A DNA stretch of 64,000 nucleotides, from the NCBI RefSeq assembly GCF_963676685.1, contig NC_092349.1, positions 42,237,426-42,301,425 on the forward strand, written 5' to 3'. Below, one piece after another: positions 23,262 to 33,479 of the stretch (its first letter is position 1; each line of letters opens with the position of its first letter). The position numbers and the translations under genes were made by a program. The notes under the pieces are model-generated. The model saw nothing but the letters and a program-made list of their open reading frames with translations, did not search any database and was not told the DNA's origin. The stretch comes from Mytilus edulis (lineage: Eukaryota; Mollusca; Bivalvia; Mytilida; Mytilidae).

Positions 23262-23405
23262 TAGGTCTTTCCACAGAAAAGTGAAAAGACCTAATAATAA
23301 ACAAACGAAATACAGTAAGGTCTTTCCATTTAAGAAAGGAAAGACCTTAATAATAAACAAACGAAATACAGTAAGGTCTTTCCATTTAAGAAAGGAAAGA
23401 CCTTA
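23262..23405. repeat. Three hairpins of aggtctttcc...ggaaagacct
   Basis: Three adjacent stem-loops. Two are identical (aaggtctttccatttaagaa with aggaaagacctt) and are joined by taataaacaaacgaaataca. The same aggtctttcc sequence starts units 1 and 2 and occurs at 22163, suggesting it marks the element's ends. Confidence 0.8.
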
Positions 23406-23480
23406 ATGATCCCAAGAAGTAGTTAGGTGAATACGTCACTATTATTATCTTTATAGATAAAGTTTAACAGGCTTTGAGTA

Positions 23481-23523
23481 ATGAATTTACTTGGAACATT
23501 TTATTTTGTATTCCTTTTTTCTA
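23481..23523 (+). CDS. Lectin exon 1 (signal peptide)
   Basis: 14 codons plus one base; donor GTAAGC. The hydrophobic run FYFVFLF is the signal core. Exon 2 supplies the cleavage region. Confidence 0.75.
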
Positions 23524-26500
23524 GTAAGCACAGTCATAACTATTGTAAATTCATATTACTGTCAATAATTAATGTTTGTCAGTGTTCATAAAATGTTGAC
23601 ATGGACATTATTTCTTCAAATTTGGGAGTGCGCCGGGAAATGATAAAGTTGATTCATTATGTAGTGGACAATCATGTCTTATTTCTTTACAAATTGATAA
23701 GAAAGTCGTATTCAATAAACTTGAATGTGACAGCAAAGTATCGAAGTTTTTCATGTTTGTATTTAATTAACTTTGAAATACTTGGTTTTTCATAGCAAGT
23801 GTTTTTTTAAATCGTTGTTTTCATTTCAAAAGTATGCATACTTTACCGTGCTTTATCTTTTTCAGTTGTTTACGGCGCTGACGTCTGTCGTAATGGATGG
23901 CTCAGATATAACGAATCCTGCTATCTTTTTAGTAAAACGCCAGTAGATTGGGCTGATGCACTTGTAAGTTTAAAGTTTGTGTTACGTGAGAGAGAGCGAG
24001 ACAGAGCTCGTATATTTTTTAATCTCAAATCGAACTTATTCTATCTAGACATATTGTTTTTATTTGCTATTTCATTAGATTACCTTAGCCGTATTTGGAA
24101 CAACTTTTGGGAATTTTGGGTCCTCAATGCTCTTCAACTTTGTATTTGTTTGGCTTTTTAACTATTTTGATCTGAGCGTCACTGATGAGTCTTATGTAGA
24201 CGAAACGCGCGTCTGGCGTATAAAATTATAATCCTGGTACTTTTGATAACTACTATCATGACCTATAATAAATTGATATATGGTATGGGTTTTACTCATT
24301 GTTGAAGATCACAAGCTGACGTATAGCTGCTAACTTTCTACCGCATTTGATCTTTAGTAGAGAGTTGTCTTATTGTCAATCACACCACATCTTCTTATTT
24401 TTATATGGCATTATCTTAGGAACATTTTTGTCATTTCTTTCCATTCCTAAAAGTATCTTTACTTCCATGTTTCGGGGTTTTTTTATGACTCCAAAAGAAA
24501 CATAATCTGGTCAAAACAATTAAAAAAACTACCATTAAATTAGCCAATCTACCAAGATTTTACCAAGTTTGGGTTTTTTCGCAATTTGGTCTAATATGTT
24601 TTATATACATTGTACCTATAAGATAAGGGTTACACACAATAAAGTTTCCTATCGACTTGTCAGGAAACCTGTCAAAACAGCGAAATCAATTTTCTGTCAA
24701 GTTAACATGAATTTCCTCTTATTCAACGAAACTTCATACCAACAAAAATTCATGAACCCATACCATACTAATAAAAGGCTATTTGTAAAATAAATACAAT
24801 TGTGCATACAGGTAATATACTCAGCTTTCGGGTAACATATATCCCAATATTAGCAGCTTTCATGTTACATATATGCCACTATGAGCAGCTTTAATGTAAC
24901 ACATATACATATATCATGTATGTTTTGTTAAAATATATTTTTTTCGCTTTTTTGGTTTTTCCAAAAATCCACATATATATATATAGATAAATGATTAAGA
25001 TCCGTTTTTGTTATCTGATGATACGTTTATTTGGCAATCGACAACGGCAGCCCGCAGGGTTTAATAACATCCGTTGTTCGACCTGCTAGGCAAATGCGTT
25101 TGTTAAAATATACTTTTTTTATTTTATTGGTCTGTTGGAAAATGTTGTTTACACTATGTGTAGACCCCTCTACCATGAAACGTGTTTTGCAGGCACACGT
25201 AACCGAATTGTGGTTTTCATCCAACGCAATCATAGGTTTGAACGTTGTTTTCAATTTAGGCATGTTTATATTTTTTGTGTGGGCTTGAACTAAATTTGCC
25301 TTTTAGTTTATATGATCCGTTCATCTTATTATGATTCGTTCATCCTAATTAGACTCTTCAATATCCAAGAGTCTATCCTAAGTTGATGAAATTTTATATT
25401 GCCTTCCAAATACCGTTTCGATTCTTCCATGAAGAGACATTAATTGCCGAAATCCGATTATAGTGTACAAATTTTGCACCTTTTGTTTGCGGTATACCAT
25501 CAATTTCAGGAGCACATTCATATACTAATTTTCGCCAGCGATTTATTTTTGCCACTTTCGCGAGTAGAAAAATTAATCTAATATAAATCGTAGTGAATTT
25601 TTTAAAAGAGGGACGAAAGATACCAAAGGGACAGTCAAACTCATAAATCGAAAATAAACTGACAACGCAATGGCTAAAAATAAAAAAGGCAAACAGACAA
25701 ACAATAGTACACATAACACAACATAGAAAACTAAAAAATAAACAATACGAACCCCACCAAAAACTAGGGGTGATCTCAGGTGCTTCGGAAGGGTAAACAG
25801 ATCCTGCTCCGCATGTGTTGCACAGTTTAAAGTTTTATCTCTTGTGTTGTTTGTGCTGATGTCTATTTGTTGGTGTAGGTTTTTGCTACGGCGTTGTAAG
25901 CTTGTTTTCGACTTGCAAGTTCGAATATCCATTTTAGTACCCGTCGTCTCTCTTTCGTGTAACATACCTGTATAGGTTATATGTACAAATGTTATGTTAC
26001 AATATTCCAACGTTCAGTACATGCAATTTGTCCAGCTTTCATGTCACATATACACTTTATTCATTACAAGTAATTTGCGCCACTTTCTATTAACATATCA
26101 ACAATATTCATTACAGGCAATATGTGCAGCTTTCAAGTCACAACTATTAGAAATAGAAACAGCACATGAAGACACGTTTATCAAAAATCATCTTCGAAGC
26201 GTTCATAACCATGGTTAGTTTACTTAATTTTGTTTAGTTAAAAAAAAAAAGAAAAACATATGATATAGATTTGATGCTTGAGACCGAAAGCTATATCAAT
26301 AAGTCATTAGCCATGAACTAATAACTTATATCTCAGTAACATTTTGCAAATGGTCTCTCGTCATTAATGTCTACTATCGATTGCGTCTATTACCACTTCT
26401 TCAACAAAGAACAGTCTGTCTTTTCAGCTTATATCATTGATGGCGATCCGATGGATACATCTGTTGTAGAGTTGTCACTGACTCAGACGTACTTATAAAT

Positions 26501-29500
26501 ATAACTATTTTCTGTGACTGTATCTTACATTAATTTGTAGGATCCTTTATTATAGATAATTTAGCTGATCTGTAACAATAACATCTTCATGCCTTATATC
26601 ATGTACTGTAGTACGCCGCTAGATTAAAACTGACGAGGAAAGGTAACACACGGCCACTGAAAGCTTTATTATTTGTAGAGCCCAGGTGGTCGTGTGGTCT
26701 AGCGGAACGGCTGCAGTGCAGGCGATTTGGTGTCACGATATCACATTAGCATGGGTTCGAATCCCGGCGAGGGAAGAACATAAAATTTGCGAAAGCAAAT
26801 TTACAGATCTAACATTGTTGGGTTGATGTTTAGACGAGTTGTATATACATTATGTACACAGCCATGTATCACCATCATTGATGGCGATCCGATGGATACA
26901 TCTGTTGTAGAGTTGTCACTGACTCAGACTCACCCTTATTGTTTAACTTATAGGGTTTGTGTTACTCAAGCTAGTTTTTTGTGTTTTTTAACGGTTATTT
27001 TGTTTTCTCTTCATTTTTGTACATCTTGTTTTTCTCTTTTATACAGTTCCATAATAATGAGTTTACAAAATAAATGAATAACTTCACCTAAATTATAATG
27101 TTATATAGGCATATGTCCATTAATAATTATCAAAGGTACAAGGATTATAATTTAGTACGCCAGACGCGCGTTTCCTCTACATTAGACTCATCAGTGACGC
27201 TCATATCAAAATAAGTATAAAGCCAAACAAGTAAAAAGTTAAAGAGCAAAGAGCATTGAGGATCCAAAATTCCAAACGTAATCTATGGCTGGGATAAGAA
27301 ATTCCTTATCATTTGATATCGTCATACTTATAAATTAACAGTTTACAAAACTTTGAAGTTATGAAATACTAAGGCTTTTCTACTCCAAGAATAGATTACC
27401 TTAGCTGTATTTGGCAAAACTTTTAGGAAATTTTGGTCCTAAATGCTCTTTAACTTCATACTGTTACGGGATGGTAGTGTCCCCTAAGTAAATAAAGGCA
27501 ACAGTAGTATACCGCTGTTCAAAACTCATAAAAGTATTCTACAAGGTTAACTATACACTGGTGACTTGGTTATTGGTCAATACTAATATAGATCTGTCAA
27601 CTCTGGTGTCGAGTTACAAACTATGTAAATACTGGTAGCGTAGCTGGCACAATCATCAAGGCACTATGTAGTGTAGCAGGCAAAACAGCTACGGCGCTGG
27701 TCTAAATATAGTAGCTCAGAAACTCATTATTTTAACACTTACTTACTTATTACATGTTCAACAGATAACAAGATGCATTGAAGCTTTACAATTTATTATC
27801 AATTTTTTATCAATACTTTTATAAGTATAAATCACTTAAAACCCAACAGAGAACTTTAGCGTAAAATATTCAGAGACACTCCCCCTTTTGGTACGTTAAT
27901 CGTTTGTCAACATCGTAGTAAACGTAGTAAAACATCTAGGTCTATCATGGCTTGGTCCATTAATCCAACGGGGATGCATACATGTTACATGTCGTTTGCG
28001 GATTCCATCGACTGCGGCTAATTAGTTTTTTTCTCTAGTAATTTCCTTGGTATCAGGAGTGAACGCCCTGGTAGCGGGCCGCAGTCTCCTGGAAGACTGT
28101 TATTCGAGTTAGTTGTGCACTTGCTTTTATACGTCTGTCCCACCAACGTCTCGTGCCCCTATGGAGATGGTTGGCAAATTACGTTATGCTGATTGGATGC
28201 TGATCTCATGTCATTATGTCACCGACGTCAATAAACAAAGTGATGCAAATGTCGGCGATCGGAATGTTGACATTATGTCGAGTCGGGAAATGACCTAACG
28301 GGACTTAATTAACTAAGCTTACTCTCAGTATGTATGGGGCCCGGTTACAATATTCAGACCCTCCAATAATAAAATAACAAGGTTATAAAGCGGGAACATG
28401 TGAAATAAGGATAAACCGAAGGTGGGAACAATCGGTCAGTCAGGGATCCCCTGGTCAATATTGAAGACGAACTCGATATCATTATTGCCAGAGACCTTAC
28501 TAACACTATCTACATTCAAAAACTATAAAAGAATATGTAATTTTCATCAAATGTCTTTGCATACGCGTTGGCTAACAGTAAACGACGAACGCAAAAATAG
28601 AAGTGATGGTTTACTGAGTAGCCAAAAAAAGTTATATGTACAAAACCTACAGCTTACCCTCTAAACCGTAATGTTACTATACTAGTATTTGGCCTTTTTA
28701 ACATTTTTTTCATTCGAGCGTCACTGATGAGTCTTTTGTAGACGTAACGCGCGTCTGGTGCAATTATATTTCAATACTGGTATCTTTGATTAGTTAATCT
28801 ATCCCATCGAACTTGGGATAAACGATACACCAGGTACAATTAAGGCTTCTTCATAGCTTGAATAACATCCAGAAATTAACAATGAGGGTCGGTTGAATAC
28901 AAAATTTTACGACAATAGAGAAGGTTTAAGCATCCAATTTTGAACTTTCCATTCTATGTAGCACCATTCCAGCATCGCCTGCATACGGATTATATCTCAA
29001 TGTAGTTTCAATATTCCAGGGCTTGTATTTCCTACCATAATTTACTAGATAGAGGGTTACTGATCACAAGGAAGCTATTAAACCAACAGTTGAATATGAT
29101 TAAGTTGAAGTCATCCTTTCGTTAATTTTACTTGTGGTGGGTGCCCGTTATGGAATATATGTATCCGAAACACAGATGCTAGCGAATATGCTCCAAATGT
29201 TGTAACTACAACTCCGTTTCCTTTTCCTCAAATCAAATCTACCAACATTGGACTTATTACCGGGTTTGTACTAACATGAGACTCATGATGGGTACTATAT
29301 GAGGAGCATGATCGTTTTACTCTCCCGGGGAAACTGATATCACCTTGGTTTTTGGTTGGGTTTGGGTTTCTCAGTTTATAGTTTTCTATGTTGTGGCTTT
29401 TGTAGTCTTGTTTGTCTGTTGGTCTTTTCTTTAATAGCCATTGCGTTGTCAGTTTATTTTCGACTTATAAATTTGAATTTTACGGACGCAACCATGACTT

Positions 29501-31773
29501 GGTTGACCGTTCAGGCATAATATTACCTTTGGTGTCTTTTGCCTTTCTTTTAGATCCGAATTTACTCCTAAACGAGTAGTTGCATTTCAATATCTCACGT
29601 TTCTGTTCTTCTTATATTATCTTCCAGACGATTTTTTCCCTACAACCCACTGCTTATATTTTCTTATGCTCCATATCGTGCAAGAGAATATGTCAAATTT
29701 GTATTTAATATCATTTCTATCTTTAGATTCTAGTCCACCGAGTGGATATTGGATGGGATTGAATGATATAGAAGTACCAGATGATTTCAGATGGGTTTCA
29801 TCAGATAAGACTGCAACATATGTAAGCTGGTATCCGGGACAACCGGAGGGTCATACTCATCAAAACTGTGGGGTTTTATGGACTCCTTTTCAGTTCGATT
29901 GGGGCGATTACTTTTGCAAAGATACTAGTTTGTATTTTATTTGTGAGAAGGGGTAAGTTTTGTATTCTTTTTATACATCTATCATGAATGGGCGCTATAC
30001 ATGTTATATCAAAACAACATTTGATACAAAAATTTAACAATACTTTTAGATATTTGGATGATATATTGGCTCTAAATAATGACGACTTCAGTATGTATAC
30101 TAAAGAAATTTATCCTGTAGAACTTACTTTAAATAAAGCTAATGATAACAATGACCACTGCCCTTTCCTCGATCTTGATATCTATATCATAAACGGGAAG
30201 CTTAATACAAAAATTTATGATAAAAGAGATGATTTTTCATTTCCTATTGTTAATTATCCATTTTTAGATGGTGACGTTCCCTTGTCACCATCTTATGGTG
30301 TTTATATATCTCAACTTGTACGATTCGCTCGTGTATGTAACAATGTATTAGATTTTAGCGAGAGAAATTTATGTATTACTGAAAAATTATTACACCAGGG
30401 TTTTCGATATCACAAACTGGTCAAAACATTTACTAAATTTTATCACCGGTATAAGGAAATAATTCGTAAATATAACTCAACATGCAGACATCTTATACGT
30501 TCAGGTATTTCACATCCAAAATTTTATGGAAATATTCTTTATAGAGCACAAAAATGTCAGTATTCTCCTCAGAAACTAACAAAACCTTTAAATAGACTTA
30601 TTAAAAGGGGATATAGTTACGATACTGTTGTCAGGTCATTAAAGATTGCATATTTTGGCCTTAACATTGATTCACTGATAGGGTCTTTGCATCAGAACTA
30701 AACACATTTATTTCTAAAAAAACAGTTGTTGGCATGACACGGGTTATGTTCTTCTCATATATTTTATGATAGTATGATACTAAACCCCTAAAGGGAGGGA
30801 TTGTACCTGATATTCATATGATGAAGACATAATCTTTCAATCAGTTTAATTGAGGTCTGGAGCTGGCATGTCAGTTAACTGCTAGTAGTCTGTTGTTATT
30901 TATGTATTATTGTCATTTTATTTATTTTCTTTTGTTACATCTTTTGACATCGGACTCGGACTTCTCTTGAACTGAATTTTAATGTGCGTATTGTTATTCT
31001 TTTACTTTTCTACATTGGCTAGAGGTATAGGGGGAGGGTTGAGATCTCATAAACATGTTTAACCCCGCCGCAATTTTGCGCCTGTCCCAAGTCAGGAGCC
31101 TCTGGCCTTTGTTAGTCTTGTATGATTTTAAATTTTAGTTTCTTGTGTATAATTCGGAGTTTAGTATGACGTCCATTATCACTGTACTATTATGCATATT
31201 TTAGGGGCCAGCTGAAGGACACCTACGGGTGCGGGAATTCTCGCTACATTGAAGACCCATTGGTTGCGTTCGGCTGTTGTTTGCTCTATGGTCGGGTGGT
31301 TGTCGCTTTGACATATTCACCATTTCCTTTCTCAATTTTATATGGTGTAAACGTTCGTTCGTCAACATTTTAATAAAAACAGATTTAACTATTTTATAAA
31401 GCCTGCGTTCACTAATTCGTGTTAGATGCCTTGTTTATTCAGGTTAGTTATATTCAGTTGTGTTTTAATTTCATCCTTACCTAATTTACACAATTTAACC
31501 AGATCATGTGAAATGCCGATTTTCACAAAATATTTTAACATTATGAAAAAAAGTCATAGTCAGAGTTACATCTATATTGAAGGTAGAACTGCAATAATTT
31601 TTAAAATGATGAATAAATAGTTAACATTCACAGATTTGATTCAAATCTGAAAATTCGTATATTGTATAAAATAAACGTCTATGTTCTTACGTACTATGAC
31701 TATGTACGAATAATAAAATATTTGTATTTTTGGTTTTAGAAGCATGGTTGACAGTGGTGAAATCATTGGTTGA
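23481..31773 (+). CDS. Secreted C-type lectin, five exons, 165 residues
   Basis: Exons 23481-23523, 23866-23963, 26117-26213, 29727-29952 and 31740-31773 join with consistent phases (1, 0, 1, 2). Residues 1-18 or so are a signal peptide (MNLLGTFYFVFLFSIVYGA). The rest is one C-type lectin domain: Cys22-Cys33 as the extra N-terminal pair, Cys50-Cys152 and Cys127-Cys143 as the two core pairs, WMGLND at 88-93, QPE at 118-120, and WGD at 138-140 in the place of the usual WND. Family knowledge: EPN at the calcium site favours mannose and QPD favours galactose. QPE is neither, so sugar preference is open. Asn30 lies in an NES glycosylation sequon. The likely role, by family, is a secreted pattern-recognition or food/microbe-binding lectin. 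The start is chosen because it gives a signal peptide and a GTAAGC donor in phase. Introns 2-4 hold transposons. A broken paralogue lies at 722-2260. Confidence 0.88.
23866..23963 (+). CDS. Lectin exon 2
   Basis: Acceptor tctttttcag, donor GTAAGT. Encodes VYGADVCRNGWLRYNESCYL and on to DWADAL, the first loop and strand of the lectin fold with the N-terminal Cys pair. Confidence 0.9.
23979..24250 (-). repeat. Dispersed repeat family A in lectin intron 2
   Basis: Contains gattaccttagccgtatttg, the core gacgaaacgcgcgtctggcg and aatcctggtacttttgataa. It is oriented opposite to the copies at 27133, 32245 and 52063. Confidence 0.8.
24255..24420 (+). repeat. Family C fragment
   Basis: atggtatgggttttactcat, gagagttgtcttattgtc and ccacatcttcttatttttat. 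Confidence 0.65.
24806..24905 (+). repeat. Degenerate copies of the lectin exon 3 boundary
   Basis: acaggtaatatactcagctttcgggtaac (first unit), then agcagctttcatgttacata and agcagctttaatgtaacaca, resemble acag|gcaatatgtgcagctttcaagtcac at the start of exon 3 (26117). Confidence 0.55.
25027..25288. other. Segment open on both strands, function unknown
   Basis: A minus frame (25263-25027) includes VTCACKTRFMVEGSTHSVNN, and an overlapping plus frame of 85 codons is also open. Neither matches a family I know. The segment lies in lectin intron 2 and is more GC-rich than its surroundings. It may be a piece of a mobile element; no splice sites or promoter support a gene. Confidence 0.3.
25600..25960 (-). 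mobile_element. Penelope-like element 3' tail
   Basis: In complement it carries gcaggatctgtttaccctt, ctgagatcacccctagtttt, ggtggggttcgta, gtcagtttattttcgattta and ggtatctttcgtccctc. The plus-oriented relic at 29100-29560 shares these landmarks in the same order. Confidence 0.65.
26015..26160 (+). repeat. 47-bp tandem repeat running into lectin exon 3
   Basis: caatttgtccagctttcatg (26024), taatttgcgccactttctat (26071) and caatatgtgcagctttcaag (26118) are spaced exactly 47 bases apart. The third unit is the start of exon 3, so the intron end and exon start are one repeat unit. Confidence 0.7.
26117..26213 (+). CDS. Lectin exon 3
   Basis: Acceptor attacag, donor GTTAGT. 97 bases encoding AICAAFKSQLLEIETAHEDT and then FIKNHLRSVHNH: the helix-2 region with the first core Cys (50). 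A nearly identical exon survives in the pseudogene at 722-818. Confidence 0.9.
26430..26493 (+). repeat. SINE 3' tail fragment
   Basis: tcattgatggcgatccgatg through gtcactgactcagac is identical to the 3' part of the SINE at 26690-26931. Confidence 0.75.
26690..26931 (+). mobile_element. tRNA-derived SINE
   Basis: Polymerase III box A TGGTCTAGCGG (26695-26705) and box B GGTTCGAATCC (26754-26764) lie 48 bases apart, followed by a conserved body (aaatttgcgaaagcaaattt, agatctaacattgttgggtt) and the tail ending gtcactgactcagac. The tRNA arms do not pair well enough for a functional tRNA. Confidence 0.8.
27133..27350 (+). repeat. Family A repeat, plus copy
   Basis: tatcaaaggtacaaggatta, acgccagacgcgcgtttcct, catcagtgacgctcatatca and gagcattgaggatccaaaat. 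It faces the interrupted inverted copy that follows. Confidence 0.8.
27365..28795 (-). repeat. Family A repeat, inverted copy, split by a 1.2 kb insertion
   Basis: The two halves are 27365-27461 (aatactaaggcttttctact ... aatgctctttaacttc) and 28683-28795 (tttggcctttttaac ... gacgtaacgcgcgtctggtg). Comparison with the copy at 24060-24240 shows they are one element interrupted at ATAC (27458-27461 and 28679-28682). Confidence 0.7.
27462..28349 (+). mobile_element. Possible solo LTR
   Basis: Starts TGTTACGGGATGG and ends GGCCCGGTTACA, so its termini are imperfect inverted repeats of TGTWAC-type as in Gypsy LTRs. It is GC-richer than its surroundings, lies inside the family A repeat, and the insertion is flanked by ATAC. 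The 330 bases from 28350 to 28678 are also within the insertion and are unexplained. No gag or pol frame was seen. Confidence 0.4.
28800..29560 (+). pseudogene. Penelope-like reverse transcriptase relic and 3' tail
   Basis: ttgaatacaaaattttacga, ttccattctatgtagcacca and cctgcatacgga echo LNTKFYDKRDDF, FPFLCSNIP and APAYGV of the fuller element at 40060-41960, but with stops in all frames. It is followed by the shared tail (ggtttttggttggg, tttgtctgttggtct, ttgcgttgtcagtttatttt). Confidence 0.6.
29727..29952 (+). CDS. Lectin exon 4
   Basis: Acceptor atctttag, donor GTAAGT. 226 bases, phase 1 in and phase 2 out. Encodes the whole calcium-site half of the fold: GYWMGLNDIEVP, SWYPGQPEG, NCGVLW, FDWGDYFC and YFICEK. 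Reading through the donor gives an immediate stop (GGG TAA), so intron retention would end the protein right after the fold. Confidence 0.9.
29988..31345 (+). mobile_element. 5'-truncated Penelope-like element in lectin intron 4
   Basis: An intact 237-codon frame (29988-30701) is the C-terminal half of a reverse transcriptase: FRYLDDILALNNDD (catalytic YxDD type), CPFLDLDIYI, KIYDKRDDFSFPIVNYPF, SYGVYISQLVRFARV, HPKFYGNILYRAQ. No GIY-YIG endonuclease follows. A 640-base tail with gttgagatctcataaacatg and cgctacattgaagacccatt runs to about 31345. Classification as Penelope-like rests on the YxDD context and resemblance to the element at 40060. It is in the same orientation as the lectin. Confidence 0.7.
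31346..31738. other. Remainder of lectin intron 4
   Basis: AT-rich, ends in the polypyrimidine tract and acceptor tggttttag. Nothing else recognised. Confidence 0.45.
31740..31773 (+). CDS. Lectin exon 5 (terminal)
   Basis: Completes Gly155 and encodes SMVDSGEIIG and stop TGA. The pseudogene keeps SVVGESEVIG and a stop at exactly the same phase and length (2227-2260), which supports this exon as real and not a chance frame. Confidence 0.8.
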
Positions 31774-31892
31774 ATAGGAAGAACAGAAGACAGATTTTCA
31801 TTTATTTAGCCGTTGCTAATTATACCTTCAGATGATTTTAACATGTTTAAGAAACATTATTTTTAACAAAATTATCCAAGAGTTTGTGTTTT

Positions 31893-31898
31893 ATTAAA
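31893..31898 (+). promoter_or_regulatory. Possible lectin polyadenylation signal
   Basis: ATTAAA about 120 bases after the stop. Weak on its own in AT-rich DNA. Confidence 0.3.
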
Positions 31899-31899
31899 C

Positions 31900-32240
31900 T
31901 TAAATGACGAAACAAATGTACGCGTTGCTATCCTTAGCACAACCCATTTGTAACTCAAAGTATCAGACAACAAATTGTATGTGTCTCTGAAAGATTCAAA
32001 ATGTACTCACACATGCACTTTTAAGCTACTGACTAACCATAAACTTATTCTGGTCAGTAAATCGCGAGAAAAGTGAAACATGGAATAAAACAGTGAAGGA
32101 AATATTTGTTGGACAAACGAATGAACGGACAATATATAATATATGCAAATTAGCCACCAATAAGAATGGTGGTTTAATCATTTTACATCCATCAATAATG
32201 TAAAATCGAGGAAATGCTTGCTTGGAGTCACAATAAAAAA
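31900..32240. other. Non-coding DNA downstream of the lectin
   Basis: Nothing recognised. Confidence 0.4.
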
Positions 32241-32244
32241 AGTT

Positions 32245-32455
32245 ATCAAAGGTACCAGGATTATTTAATACGCCAGACGCATGTTTCGTCTACATAAGAC
32301 TCTTCAGTGACGCTCACATCAAAATAGTTATAAAGCCAAACAATTACAAAGTTGAAGAGCATTGAGGACCCAAAAGTCCAAAAAGTTGTAACAAATACGG
32401 CTAAAGTAATCTATTACTTGGATAAGAAAATCCTTAGTTTTGGGAGTCATATCTT
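32245..32455 (+). repeat. Family A repeat
   Basis: tatcaaaggtaccaggatta, cgccagacgcatgtttcgtc, gagcattgaggacccaaaag and cggctaaagtaatctattac. Confidence 0.8.
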
Positions 32456-33345
32456 CTTCGACCTTGATGAAGATCTGACTCCTCAAAACTGTCTGAATAC
32501 TTAATAACTGTCCATTTACCAGCATATATCAGAAGGAAAATCAAAATCACTAATCGAGGATATTCAGATAACAAACATCATTCCAAAAACGAAAACCACG
32601 AAAAGAAACAAAGATAAAAATCGCTGCAAAATTATTGACTGAGTAACACAATCCCAAAATTATTTAAAAAGAATTTTAGTTGTTTTTAAAAAGATAAGAA
32701 TATCATGTTCCACTTGTGTCAAATATCATATGTTTCTGATTCATCGAGGACTTGTAAGATATTTTTCAAGCATGTCTCTTTTAAAAAAAAAAGGAAGTCG
32801 TTACTAAATAGAAAAATCTGTGTTTAATCCAATTGTCCTATTTGAACGATAAAATATGTTTAAACCAACAAAATTAAAAATACATTCATTGCACGAAGCT
32901 AGCCTTACCTTAAAATTGTCGTTTTGATATAATATTAGTCGATATTTCAGTAGCATTCCGTCCACGACGGTATATACCACATTTTACAAAACGTCATCTT
33001 ATTGCTTGCATTGTGGCATTGTGAGTTTTGTTCTGTTTATTATTTTTTTTAAATCAGACGACCTTGATGAAGATCTGACTCCTCAAAACTGTCTGAATAC
33101 TTGATTATTGTCCATTTACCAGCATATATCAGAGGGAAAATCAAAATCACTAATCGAGGATATTCAGATAGCAAACATCATTCCAAAAAAGAAAACGACG
33201 AAAAGAAACAAAGATGAAAATCGCTACAAAATCATTGACTGAGTAATACGATCCCAAAAAAAGATTAAAAAGGATTTTAGATGTTTTAATAAAGGTAAGA
33301 ATATCATGTTCCACTTGTGTCCACTATCATATTTTTCTGATGGCA
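32456..33345 (+). repeat. 600-base tandem duplication
   Basis: tcgaccttgatgaagatctg through catgttccacttgtgtc (32456-32722) recurs at 33057-33320 with about 95% identity. The spacer 32723-33056 occurs once, so the second copy is truncated. Confidence 0.8.
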
Positions 33346-33399
33346 CTCTAAACGTGTACATCCTTCGAGCAGGTTACTATCGAGGCAAATGAAGTATGG

Positions 33400-33475
33400 C
33401 TAGGATTCTAAGAATTTCCATTTCTATGTTACAACATTCCAGCAGCGCCTGCATACGGAGTAAGGGTGAAGCTTG
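33400..33475 (+). pseudogene. Short Penelope-like reverse transcriptase fragment
   Basis: atttccatttctatgttaca and cctgcatacggagtaagg correspond to the FPFLCxNIPxAPAYGV stretch. Confidence 0.5.
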
Positions 33476-33479
33476 GTAT

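Noticed and set aside
23979-24161. Plus frame of 60 codons in lectin intron 2
   Set aside because: Lies in a family A repeat; the same residues appear in the copy at 32328-32525.
25394-26010. Minus frames of 106 and 145 codons
   Set aside because: They cover the 3' tail of a Penelope-like element, which is non-coding in its other copies.
26690-26775. tRNA gene
   Set aside because: Boxes A and B are present but the acceptor and anticodon stems do not pair and the body continues into a SINE.
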